Of a stretch of DNA of 64,000 bases, positions 44,216 to 52,576 are shown one piece after another. Numbering within the stretch: the stretch's first letter is position 1; every line of letters starts with the position of its first letter. The stretch comes from UBA7239 sp035430165 (lineage in GTDB: Bacteria > Pseudomonadota > Gammaproteobacteria > Pseudomonadales > UBA7239). Under the pieces are notes generated by a model, which made no database searches, was not told the origin of the DNA, and was given only the letters and a program-made list of their open reading frames with translations. The stretch lies in contig DAOMGE010000010.1 in assembly GCA_035430165.1 (NCBI GenBank), positions 4,841-68,840 on the forward strand, written 5' to 3'. The position numbers and the translations under genes are program-made.

Positions 44216-45781
44216 TCAGGCAGAAGCCTGGTTATCTTCCAGTTTTTCGATTTCTTCCTTCACTTCCTTCATTTCTTTCTTGAGCGCATTCACTTCTTTC
44301 AGCACGGTAGCTTCCTTGATCGTGGCAACTTCCGCCTTGGTTTTGTGTTTGACCACTTTTGATTTCTTCAATGCTGCCGCTTTCAATTCTGCAAACGATC
44401 TTTCCAGGCACTCACGATAGAAACTCGGATCCGGCATGATGTCACGATCCGCAATAATGGTGATTGTTACCGTACCGCAATAACTCATCACCAGATGGAA
44501 CAGACCCACACCCGGTGTCAGCAAGCCGACGCCGTGATACTGCACCAGCTTGGCGCCGGAGCAATACAGCGGGAACGGAGGCCCCGGCACATTGGAAATC
44601 ACGGAACTGATATTGACCGGCAATTTCTCTGTCAATTTATTATCGATATAGAAATGCACCAGCCCTTTGGTCAGGCGCGGCGAAAAGACGCCGGCAAGTT
44701 TGAGTGCATCCACCAGCGGTGTCTGCTCGCCGAATTCTTTTGCCTCGTCCGTACTTTTGTGGATGGCATGCATACGCTCGATCGGGTCTTCAATATTCGT
44801 ATGAATATTCGCAAAGATGGAACCAATCTGGTTGTTTTCCTCGTTGTCACCGCGACGGGTACGCATGTTGAGCGGCATGATGGCAGACAAGGATTCACCC
44901 GGCAGCTCGTTGTGGTGCTGCAAGTAATGACGCAGACCGCCAGAAATAATTGCCAGCGCCACATCATTCACTTTCGAACCGGTCGCATTCTTGATTGCCT
45001 TGAAATCTTCCAGTTCAAACAGTGCTGCTTCGAACGCACGATACGGGCCAACCGGATTATTGAAACGCGTTTTCGGCGCGCGGATATCCGGCATCGGCAC
45101 ATCACCGCGCGCCACATCCAGCACATTTTTTCCAACTTCGAAGCCGGTTTTATAAAGGCCTTTCACCAGATCAACACTGTTGCGCACTGTGTTGATCGTG
45201 CCGCGCGTCAGCATATTGAAACGTGTAGGCTCGTGTTCACCCAGATAGGTCGGCTCGTCTTCTTCATCACTGGCGCCGGGATTAGCTTCCAGGTCATGCA
45301 GTGCCGCCATGAACGATGATCCGCCTGCACCATCCACCAGTGAGTGATGCATTTTGGTGTACACGGCAAAACAGTTTTTCGGCAGGTGCGGAATATTGTC
45401 CAGGCCTTCGATGATATAGGCCTCCCACAGCGGGCGTGACATATCGAGCGGACGCGCGTGAATACGCGCAATCAGGATGCACAGCTGCCGCCAGTCACCG
45501 GGCTTGGGCAGCGCAATATGGCGCAAATGGAATTCCACGTCGAAGTTGTCATCCTTGATCCAGTAAGGGCGGTCATAACCACCTGGCACCTGTACCAGAC
45601 GCGTGCGGAACAGTGGCAGTTTTTTCAACTTGCGCTCGAAGCTGGCGATAACTTCCTTGAAACGCACGGTGCCGCCGGGGGCGGTCGACTGGTCGTAAAT
45701 ACCCAGGCCACCGATATGTTGTGGCGTGTTCGGGTGTTCGAGGTTAATGAAGGCGGAATCGAGTATGCCTAACTGCTTCAT
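44216..45781 (-). CDS. Wax ester synthase/acyl-CoA:diacylglycerol acyltransferase (WS/DGAT)
   Basis: This bifunctional acyltransferase makes wax esters or triacylglycerol for storage. The 521-residue protein begins MKQLGILDSAFINLEHPNTP and has the catalytic HHSLVDGAGG (His145, His146, Asp150). It also has the conserved PLWEAYIIEGL, the second-domain motif NDVALAIISGGLRHYL, the PLNMRTRRGDNEENNQ region and SNVPGPPFPLYCSGAKL. Residues from about 455 on form an added Lys/Glu-rich tail predicted to be a coiled coil (KKEMKEVKEEIEKLED). Standard family members are about 450-480 residues. It is divergent from an SGNH protein gene. Confidence 0.93.
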   Translation of the reverse strand: MKQLGILDSAFINLEHPNTPQHIGGLGIYDQSTAPGGTVRFKEVIASFERKLKKLPLFRTRLVQVPGGYDRPYWIKDDNFDVEFHLRHIALPKPGDWRQLCILIARIHARPLDMSRPLWEAYIIEGLDNIPHLPKNCFAVYTKMHHSLVDGAGGSSFMAALHDLEANPGASDEEDEPTYLGEHEPTRFNMLTRGTINTVRNSVDLVKGLYKTGFEVGKNVLDVARGDVPMPDIRAPKTRFNNPVGPYRAFEAALFELEDFKAIKNATGSKVNDVALAIISGGLRHYLQHHNELPGESLSAIMPLNMRTRRGDNEENNQIGSIFANIHTNIEDPIERMHAIHKSTDEAKEFGEQTPLVDALKLAGVFSPRLTKGLVHFYIDNKLTEKLPVNISSVISNVPGPPFPLYCSGAKLVQYHGVGLLTPGVGLFHLVMSYCGTVTITIIADRDIMPDPSFYRECLERSFAELKAAALKKSKVVKHKTKAEVATIKEATVLKEVNALKKEMKEVKEEIEKLEDNQASA

Positions 45782-45924
45782 GATGTGTTCTCTTCTTCTG
45801 TCCGTGATACCAAAGGGATCATTATTGGATAAATGTCGTAGATTGGCCAGCCAAATTTGCCCACTGCGCCTGATGGCGACGCTGGCAGCTTACAATCGCT
45901 TCAACCCATTCTAGATGAATTTCG

Positions 45925-46917
45925 ATGCAGCCCAAGCCTTTCCTTCGCAGTCTACGCGCTTTGTTGCTGGCTACCGTTGCGGTTGTGGCTGTAGCGCTCT
46001 TGCTGGAACTGGCATTGCAGTTGGGTGCCCTGCTGGTAAAGGAACAGGCGCGGCAAGTAGAAGCCCGCTGGCTGACCGGGCACACACGCCTCCTCGCCCT
46101 CGGTGATTCGAACACTTATGGCTTGTATCTGGAGGCACCGGACGCCTGGCCCGCGCAGCTGGAGGCACAGTGGAATCGTGCCCACCCCGACCAGTCTATC
46201 GAGGTGCTGAATCTCGGCTATCCCGGCACCAACTCGTTCCGGGTGCGCGACAACCTGCCTGCCCTGCTCGACAAACTCGCGCCGGACCTGGTTTTCATCA
46301 TGGTCGGTTTCAACGATTTCTGGACGCCCGCTGAAAATCTTTCCACCACCACAACACCGTTCTCGCAACGGCTTAAAAACCACAGCCGACTCTACAAGTT
46401 GTATGCCATGTGGCAACGCAGCAAGATCAACCAGCAGGATATGACTTTCGGTTCGCCACGGCCTTCTGAAAACGTCGATCCCGCCAGACTGAATGATCCA
46501 TCCAACATCGAAAAACACCTGCTGAAAATGGACGGCGAAAATTTCTATATGGGAACACTGCAAGGTGAACCGGCGCGCAATATGAAAGCACTTGCCGAAA
46601 ATCTCGCGTTCATGATCAGGACTATTCGCGCACGCGATGCGGATGTGGTGCTACTGACATATCCATCGAACTGGGGATTTTATCCGGGCGCCAACAAGTG
46701 GCTGAAAAAATCCGCCGAGGATAATCATGTGCCGCTGATTGATATCACACCACTTTTTATTGCGCAGTGCAGTGATGGCCCTGCATCCTGCCCGTCACTG
46801 CTGTTTCATGACGGACACGCCACCACAGCAGGTAACGCACTGGTTGCTGGCAAGGTTCTGGAATTCTGGTCTTCCTATAAAACAAAAAATAAAACCGGAC
46901 TAGAACAGGTCCATTGA
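45925..46917 (+). CDS. Membrane-anchored SGNH/GDSL-type hydrolase, second copy
   Basis: This 330-residue protein has an N-terminal hydrophobic anchor (ALLLATVAVVAVALLLELAL) and an extracytoplasmic SGNH domain. Block I is LALGDSNTYGLYLE, block II LNLGYPGTNSFRV, block III IMVGFNDFW, and the Asp-His pair is in FHDGHATTAGN. It resembles the SGNH protein at 40616-41776 in design, though the sequences have diverged. The substrate is unknown. The ATG at 45925 lies about 140 bases from the divergent WS/DGAT gene; its 3' end overlaps the convergent gene at 46900. Confidence 0.85.
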   Translation: MQPKPFLRSLRALLLATVAVVAVALLLELALQLGALLVKEQARQVEARWLTGHTRLLALGDSNTYGLYLEAPDAWPAQLEAQWNRAHPDQSIEVLNLGYPGTNSFRVRDNLPALLDKLAPDLVFIMVGFNDFWTPAENLSTTTTPFSQRLKNHSRLYKLYAMWQRSKINQQDMTFGSPRPSENVDPARLNDPSNIEKHLLKMDGENFYMGTLQGEPARNMKALAENLAFMIRTIRARDADVVLLTYPSNWGFYPGANKWLKKSAEDNHVPLIDITPLFIAQCSDGPASCPSLLFHDGHATTAGNALVAGKVLEFWSSYKTKNKTGLEQVH

Positions 46918-47751
46918 TTCATCTGCCTGCATTTGCAGTTTTTCGTCGAGAATCTTGCGCACCTGTTCTTCCAGTAACGGCATGAGGACGCGAACAATAT
47001 CTTCCACCAATGCCTCCTTTACCAGTCCGCGGACAATATTTTCCGCCAGCGCGTCCCTGACAATATCGGCAGATGATCGCACAGGTGACTGCGCCGGCTT
47101 CTGCTCACCAACTGCTGATTTTTCTACTGGTTCACCTTGCCTGATGACGGCTTCGATTTCTGTCTGCAACGCGGAAATATCGGCGGCCAGCCGGCTTTTT
47201 TCCGGCAGGATATCCGCAGCCCTGGCAACAGGAACATCTGCCGGTTGTGGCCTTATCTCTTTTTCAATCGTTTCTACAGGCGGCTCAGCATGGGATGAGG
47301 GTGCAATGCCTTCATAGGGCACCATATCTGCCAGCATTTCCGGCGATGTCTCACGATAACGCACTGCATTGGCTGCAACTTTTGCTGCAGCTGCACGAAT
47401 CACATCCAGGGGATTCTTTCTCGGGACAGGCGCTGTTTCTGTTTCTGTTTGATTTTCAATCTCGACTTCTTCTGTCAACCATACCGCTTCCGCCAGAACG
47501 GGTACACCATCGTCTTCATCCTGCACGACTGACAGCGTGGGAATGTCGTCTTCCGCATCTACCGCTTCCGCAAGCAGAGGAATGCCGTCGTCCAGATTAT
47601 CATCCGGTAGCAATACAGGAATATCCAGTTCGTGTTCGTGAAACGCCAGTTCTTCTGCGCTTAGCGCTGCATCCTCGTTGAGCATTTCACGGATATTCTC
47701 CAGCTCATCCAGCATCGCATCGCGACTTTCCTTGCTGGTGATGTTGCTCAT
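46900..47751 (-). CDS. Acidic protein of the pepA-holC operon with four 13-residue repeats
   Basis: This 283-residue protein is of unknown function. Residues 43-94 are four tandem 13-residue repeats, each beginning DIPVL, GIPLL, DIPTL or GVPVL and followed by acidic residues. A Pro/Glu-rich middle probably is disordered. The C-terminal part (about 225-275) holds amphipathic helices with repeated DIVR motifs. There is no signal peptide or membrane segment. Its ATG overlaps the holC stop (ATGA), so it is translated with holC. A hypothetical gene also follows holC in pseudomonads, so this may be a conserved partner of DNA polymerase III chi. That reading is inference. Confidence 0.75.
   Translation of the reverse strand: MSNITSKESRDAMLDELENIREMLNEDAALSAEELAFHEHELDIPVLLPDDNLDDGIPLLAEAVDAEDDIPTLSVVQDEDDGVPVLAEAVWLTEEVEIENQTETETAPVPRKNPLDVIRAAAAKVAANAVRYRETSPEMLADMVPYEGIAPSSHAEPPVETIEKEIRPQPADVPVARAADILPEKSRLAADISALQTEIEAVIRQGEPVEKSAVGEQKPAQSPVRSSADIVRDALAENIVRGLVKEALVEDIVRVLMPLLEEQVRKILDEKLQMQADESMDLF
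47470..47625 (-). repeat. Four tandem 13-codon repeats
   Basis: The motif (D/G)(I/V)P(V/L/T)L occurs at residues 43, 56, 69 and 82 of the protein encoded at 46900-47751. The period is exactly 13 residues and the spacers are acidic. Confidence 0.85.
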
Positions 47752-48179
47752 GCGCGTTTTCCGATGTTGTGGATTTCAAGCGCATAACCGCGCTCACGAT
47801 AAAACCGGTAACGCTCACGACTCTGCGCCAGTTGCGCCGGCTCTTGTGTCACGACTTCCGCCACGCGCTCGAAACGACTGAAAAAACCCGGGATCGTTGC
47901 GCCGAGATTGATCAACAGGTCATGGTGACCACCACTGTCTTCGCCACTGCCGATATGCACGGGTGACAATTGCATGGCAGGCAAGACATCGTGCGGCACA
48001 AAACTGTCTGGCCGGAATGTCCACAACGCACGATCCATTTGCTGTGCAGCATCGTTCGACACCGTGTGGATCAGGATACGGTTGCCCAGTTGCCAGGCCT
48101 TGTCAGCCAAACGGCAGACATACTGCAAACGCGCACTCTCGTCCGCCTGCGGCAAGATATAAAAATCCACGCGTGTCAT
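47748..48179 (-). CDS. holC: DNA polymerase III subunit chi
   Basis: Chi bridges the clamp-loader psi subunit and single-strand-binding protein. The chosen start gives 143 residues beginning MTRVDFYILPQADESARLQY. Family features are CRLADKAWQLGNRILIHT, DRALWTFRPDSFVPHD and HDLLINLGATIPGFFSRFERVAEVV. ATG at 48177-48179 is preferred over one five codons upstream because the family starts MTRVDFY. It is 11 bases downstream of pepA and its stop overlaps the next gene. Confidence 0.94.
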   Translation of the reverse strand: MTRVDFYILPQADESARLQYVCRLADKAWQLGNRILIHTVSNDAAQQMDRALWTFRPDSFVPHDVLPAMQLSPVHIGSGEDSGGHHDLLINLGATIPGFFSRFERVAEVVTQEPAQLAQSRERYRFYRERGYALEIHNIGKRA

Positions 48180-48190
48180 TGGTCGCAATC

Positions 48191-49693
48191 TCAACCGGCG
48201 TGACTGTAATCCAGCAGGAATTTTACCAGCAGGGGCACAGGTCGACCGGTAGCGCCTTTGGTGCCTGCACTGTTCCAGGCAGTACCGGCAATATCAAGGT
48301 GCGCCCAGGGGTATTTTTCAGCAAAGCGCGCCAAAAAACATGCCGCTGTCACCGATCCGGCATTGCGTCCGCCGACATTGGCAAGATCGGCGTACGGGCT
48401 TTTCAACTGTTGCTGGTACTCTTCCCACAGCGGCATGCGCCACGCCTTGTCTTCCGCTTTCTGTCCGGCCTCATACAACTGTTCTGCCAGCGCATCGCGA
48501 TTGCTGTACAAACCGCTGGCATGGTTGCCAAGCGCAATCACACACGCACCGGTGAGTGTCGCAATATCAATAACCGCTGCAGGATCAAAGCGTTCCGCGT
48601 AGGTGAGTGCATCGCACAATACCAACCTGCCCTCTGCATCGGTGTTGATCACTTCAATGGTTTTTCCACTCATGCTGGTGACAATATCACCGGGTTTGGT
48701 AGCGCGTCCGCTCGGCATGTTTTCTGCGCATGCCAGCATCCCGATGACATTCAAGGGCAATTGCAATGCAGCAATGGTTTTCATTACACCCAGCACGCTG
48801 GCGGCACCACACATATCGAATTTCATTTCTTCCATGCCCGCACCAGGTTTCAGACTGATGCCGCCACTGTCAAACGTGATGCCCTTGCCAATCAACACCA
48901 CCGGCTTCGCATTTTTTGCTCCGCCCTTGTAATCCAGGATCACCAGTTTTGCTGGCTGGTCACTGCCCGCACTGACTGACAACAGCGAACCCATTTTCAG
49001 TTCGCGCATCTGTTTTTCTTCGAGCACTTTTACTGTCAGCGATTTCTTACCGCGAGCAAGTTGTTGTGCCTGCGTTGCCAGATACGCCGGTGTACAGACA
49101 TTGCCTGGCAAGTTACCGAGTTCGCGCGCAAGCAACATGCCATCGGCAATGGCGAGACCGGTCGCAAGAGCCTGCTCGACCGGTTTCTGGTTTTTCTTGT
49201 CTCCGTTGTGCCAGACCAGCTGTTTCAGGAAGAAGGATTTCTTGTCTTTTTTCAGCGTATCCGACTGGTAAGCACTGTTGGCCAGCTGGCGTGCCGCTAT
49301 CTCGGCACACCAGGCAGGATCGCGGCCCTGTACACTGATTTCGTCCAGCATCAACACGGCGTCACGCACTTTCAGTTTGTGCAGCTGGTCGGCAATGCCA
49401 TGCAGCAGCGACAGGTACTGGGCATGGGTCAAGGCTTTTCCTTCGCCGACACCGACCAGCAGCACACGTTCCGCCACTACATTGCCGACATGGGGCAACA
49501 GCAGGATGTCACCGGTCTTGCCGGCAATATCCCCACGTTTCTGCAAGGCGCTGACCAGTTTTTCCAGCTCACCACGGGCATGCGATGACAGCCTGGGCTT
49601 GCTGCCGGCTTTCTTGTCATGAAAAACCGGCACCACCAGACAGGCTGTCTTGCAGGTAACGGGATCGACAGTTTTACAGCTGATGGTCAGCAT
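48191..49693 (-). CDS. pepA: Cytosol (leucyl) aminopeptidase PepA
   Basis: PepA is a hexameric, two-metal M17 leucyl aminopeptidase; in some bacteria it also binds DNA. The chosen start gives 500 residues. The N-terminal macro-like domain spans about 1-170. The catalytic domain has the substrate and metal region VLIGKGITFDSGGISLKPG, DMCGAA and the family signature NTDAEGRLVL. The start at 49691-49693 (MLTISCKTVDP) is supported because 21 upstream codons run into the shared promoter. It leads pepA-holC-acidic protein and is divergent from lptF. Confidence 0.95.
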   Translation of the reverse strand: MLTISCKTVDPVTCKTACLVVPVFHDKKAGSKPRLSSHARGELEKLVSALQKRGDIAGKTGDILLLPHVGNVVAERVLLVGVGEGKALTHAQYLSLLHGIADQLHKLKVRDAVLMLDEISVQGRDPAWCAEIAARQLANSAYQSDTLKKDKKSFFLKQLVWHNGDKKNQKPVEQALATGLAIADGMLLARELGNLPGNVCTPAYLATQAQQLARGKKSLTVKVLEEKQMRELKMGSLLSVSAGSDQPAKLVILDYKGGAKNAKPVVLIGKGITFDSGGISLKPGAGMEEMKFDMCGAASVLGVMKTIAALQLPLNVIGMLACAENMPSGRATKPGDIVTSMSGKTIEVINTDAEGRLVLCDALTYAERFDPAAVIDIATLTGACVIALGNHASGLYSNRDALAEQLYEAGQKAEDKAWRMPLWEEYQQQLKSPYADLANVGGRNAGSVTAACFLARFAEKYPWAHLDIAGTAWNSAGTKGATGRPVPLLVKFLLDYSHAG

Positions 49694-49762
49694 ATTGGCT
49701 CCACAGGTATCAAAACAGGATTGCAGCACTGCAACGCCAGCGGCAAGCGCCGGCACGATGCG

Positions 49763-49791
49763 TTCAGTACGCCAGCAAAGGCTGGTATAGT
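49763..49791 (+). promoter_or_regulatory. Candidate promoter for lptF-lptG
   Basis: TTCAGT at 49763-49768 and TATAGT at 49786-49791 are 17 bases apart in the spacer divergent from pepA. The -35 box is weak, so this is a suggestion only. Confidence 0.4.
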
Positions 49792-49847
49792 CTACGCCCT
49801 GTCACCCTGCCTTCAACTGTTGATTCTGTTTTCCGGTACAACCTGAC

Positions 49848-50933
49848 GTGATCCTTTCCCGCTATCTGGCACGCGATATCCTGCAGACGACTGCTGCGGT
49901 CAGTCTGGTGTTGCTGCTGATCTTCCTGTCCGGGCGGTTTGCCAAATTCCTGGTTGACGCTGCCACTGGCAACATTTCTGCCGACATCATCCTGGGCCTG
50001 TTGCTGTATCGCGCACCCAACATGCTGGAACGCATCCTGCCTCTCAGCCTGTTCCTGAGCATCCTGCTGGTGTTTGGCCGCTTGTACGTCGAAAACGAGA
50101 TCAGCGCCCTGCATGCTGCCGGTGTCAGCCTGCCACGGCTGTTGCGCTCCAGCATGCTCGCTATCCTGCCGATTGCCGCACTGGTTGGCTGGCTGACACT
50201 CTATGTGAGTCCGGCGGCTTTCCAGCGCTCGGAGCAGATGCTCAATGACGAGAAAAAACGCAGCGAGCTGGATCTGCTCGAAGCCGGCAAATTCCTGCAA
50301 TTGCGCAACGGTGAGGGTGTGGTCTACACCGGCGAGATCGGCGAAGGTCGCCGCACCATGCGCGATGTGTTTATTGCCAGCCAGAACGGTCAGGGCAACT
50401 GGGAAGTCATCCGCGCGCAAGACGGTCTCCAGCAGTACGACGAAAACCTGGATAGCCGCTTCCTGACCCTCAACAACGGCTTGCGGTATATCCTGCTACC
50501 CGGACAGGCGCGTGCCGAGCGCTTGCGGTTCTCCTCGATGATCCAGCGCATACAGCCGATCGACGATTACGATACCCGACGGTTTCAGGAAGACACGCTG
50601 TCGATGCGGGAACTGCTGGACGATCCGGAAAATCCATCGCGCCAGGCCACGTTGCAATGGCGCCTGTCGCTGATCCTGCTGGTGCCGATCGTATCACTGC
50701 TGGCGGTGGCCATGAGCCGCACCAACCCGCGCCGCGGCCGCTATATCAAACTGTTGCCCGCGATGCTGATCTATTTCACCTACATGGGCATCCTGGATGT
50801 CCTGCGTCACAAGCTGACGGATGGCAGCATCCCCGCCATGCCCGGGATGCTGGTCGCCCACGCCTGCCTGCTGGTTATCGGCTTGCTGCTGCTCTACAGC
50901 GACAAGGTGCCGCTGCTGCGGCGCGTGATGTAA
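49848..50933 (+). CDS. lptF: LPS export permease LptF
   Basis: LptF forms, with LptG and LptB, the ABC complex that extracts LPS from the inner membrane. The 361-residue protein has paired N-terminal helices (TAAVSLVLLLIFLSGRF and further), a periplasmic beta-jellyroll (about 125-265) and three C-terminal helices. The start is GTG at 49848, giving ILSRYLARDILQTT, the family beginning. The motif ERILPLSLFLSILLVFGRLY between helices 2 and 3 is typical. It is ten bases upstream of lptG. Confidence 0.93.
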   Translation: MILSRYLARDILQTTAAVSLVLLLIFLSGRFAKFLVDAATGNISADIILGLLLYRAPNMLERILPLSLFLSILLVFGRLYVENEISALHAAGVSLPRLLRSSMLAILPIAALVGWLTLYVSPAAFQRSEQMLNDEKKRSELDLLEAGKFLQLRNGEGVVYTGEIGEGRRTMRDVFIASQNGQGNWEVIRAQDGLQQYDENLDSRFLTLNNGLRYILLPGQARAERLRFSSMIQRIQPIDDYDTRRFQEDTLSMRELLDDPENPSRQATLQWRLSLILLVPIVSLLAVAMSRTNPRRGRYIKLLPAMLIYFTYMGILDVLRHKLTDGSIPAMPGMLVAHACLLVIGLLLLYSDKVPLLRRVM

Positions 50934-50943
50934 GGCCCCGGCG

Positions 50944-52038
50944 ATGCATTTATCCCTCATCAAGCAACACATTTCCCGCCACGTCATGAGCGCCGTGCTG
51001 CTGGTGCTGGTCGTGCTGATGGGGCTGTTTGCCATCACCCTGTTCGCCGAGGAGGTGAACGAATCTGCCGGCCACTACGGCATGAAAAACATCCTCACCT
51101 TCATCGCCCTCAGCCTGCCGGGTATGGCTGTCAGCAACACCGGTTTTGCCATGCTGATCGGCTGCCTGATGGGTCTGGGTGTCCTGGCCAACCAGAGTGA
51201 ATTGACAGTCATGCGCACCAGCGGCATCTCGGTGCTGCGTATCATCGGTATGGTATTGCGGCCAATGTTGCTGCTGGTATTGCTATCCACACTGGCAGGT
51301 GAATACCTGGTCCCGAAACTGGACAGCATGGCCAACCGCCTGCGCACGGAAGCCGTACAGCAGCAGTCGAACACAACACTGAATAGCAAACGCGGCTTGT
51401 GGTTGCGGCAGGGCAATGATTTCCTGCATTTCACCCACATCCTGCCCGACGGCACACTCTACGGTTTTTCGCGCATCGCGTTTGATAACGAAGGCAAGCT
51501 GCAGTCGGTGCAATATGCCAGCAAAGGCATTTACAGCCATGGCAGCGCCAGCGAGCCGGAAGGCTGGAAACTCGACAATGTCCACATTACCCGTTTCGGG
51601 GCAGACAGCACCAGCAACGCGACCCAGCCAGAAGATGCTTACTGGCGCTCGGAACTGGCGCCGGAATTGCTGGGCGTGGTCGTAACAGAACCGGAGAGCA
51701 TGAGCCTGCGCGAACTGTTCAACTACACGCGTTACCTGCAATCCCACGAGCAGGACAATAAACAGTTTGCACTGGTGTTCTGGCAAAAAGCACTACAGCC
51801 CGTGGCGATGATCGGCCTGGTAATCGTTGCCATCTCATTTATTTTCGGCCCACTGCGTGAAGCGACGATGGGATCACGCCTGTTCACCGGCGTCATGGTC
51901 GGTGTCATTTTCCGTTTCAGCCAGGATTTACTGGGCCCTGTCAGCATGGTCTACGGCTTCAATCCATTGATTGCCGTGAGTGCGCCCATCGCATTGTGCT
52001 GGTTACTCGGCCTTTTGTTACTGCTGCGGACGCGCTAG
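50944..52038 (+). CDS. lptG: LPS export permease LptG
   Basis: LptG is the second permease of the LptB2FG LPS transporter. The 364-residue protein begins MHLSLIKQHISRHV and has six predicted helices with a periplasmic domain (about 130-265). TM1 is VLLVLVVLMGLFAITLFAEEV, the segment NTGFAMLIGCLMGLGVLANQ covers TM2-3, and the C-terminal helix end LIAVSAPIALCWLLGLLLLL is clear. lptF and lptG divergent from pepA is a conserved gammaproteobacterial arrangement. Confidence 0.95.
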   Translation: MHLSLIKQHISRHVMSAVLLVLVVLMGLFAITLFAEEVNESAGHYGMKNILTFIALSLPGMAVSNTGFAMLIGCLMGLGVLANQSELTVMRTSGISVLRIIGMVLRPMLLLVLLSTLAGEYLVPKLDSMANRLRTEAVQQQSNTTLNSKRGLWLRQGNDFLHFTHILPDGTLYGFSRIAFDNEGKLQSVQYASKGIYSHGSASEPEGWKLDNVHITRFGADSTSNATQPEDAYWRSELAPELLGVVVTEPESMSLRELFNYTRYLQSHEQDNKQFALVFWQKALQPVAMIGLVIVAISFIFGPLREATMGSRLFTGVMVGVIFRFSQDLLGPVSMVYGFNPLIAVSAPIALCWLLGLLLLLRTR

Positions 52039-52075
52039 CGTTTTCACATCAGTAACCAACCACCAAAAATCACCA

Positions 52076-52531
52076 TTATTTTTCAAAGTCCATAAATTCA
52101 GGCAAATTGAACGCCCAGCTTTTTTCTTCCACGCGTTCCTGAATACGCCAACCCTCTGGCGTACGAATATATTTATCCCGATACCACAATCCCAACATGA
52201 ACAAATGCGTCTTCCCCTTGCCGAGTTTCAGTTCCTGCGGATTGAAACACATGATACGGCCGGTGCCGGTATCGCCCTGCACTTGCACCTGCATGTTGGC
52301 ATTGAGATGTTGATACGCCTTGAAACCGCCGCCAAGCGCAGTTTTCAGGAATTCGATAATCTCGGCGGGCTTGCCCACCGCTCCACCGTAAACGGAATAA
52401 TCGATGTGCGCATCTGCTGCAAATACATCATTGAGCGCATCGAATTCACGGCGGTCGATGCAATCTGCATAACGCACCAGCAAATCCTGGATTTCAAAAC
52501 GGTCGGAAATTTCTTGTAAAGACAACATCAT
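52076..52531 (-). CDS. SnoaL-like domain protein (NTF2 fold)
   Basis: This 151-residue protein begins with the helix LQEISDRFEIQDLLVRYADCIDRREFDAL, the usual start of SnoaL_4-type proteins. The acidic strand DVFAADAHIDYSVYGG follows, and the C-terminus includes WYRDKYIRTPEGWRIQERV. The family contains polyketide cyclases, dehydratases and many uncharacterised proteins, so the reaction is not predictable. AGGAG precedes tandem ATGs. It lies 45 bases downstream of the giant repeat gene on the same strand and could share its transcript. Confidence 0.85.
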   Translation of the reverse strand: MMLSLQEISDRFEIQDLLVRYADCIDRREFDALNDVFAADAHIDYSVYGGAVGKPAEIIEFLKTALGGGFKAYQHLNANMQVQVQGDTGTGRIMCFNPQELKLGKGKTHLFMLGLWYRDKYIRTPEGWRIQERVEEKSWAFNLPEFMDFEK

Positions 52532-52576
52532 TCAACACTCCTGCAATAACCGTTCTTTGCATCGCACGCGTCACAC

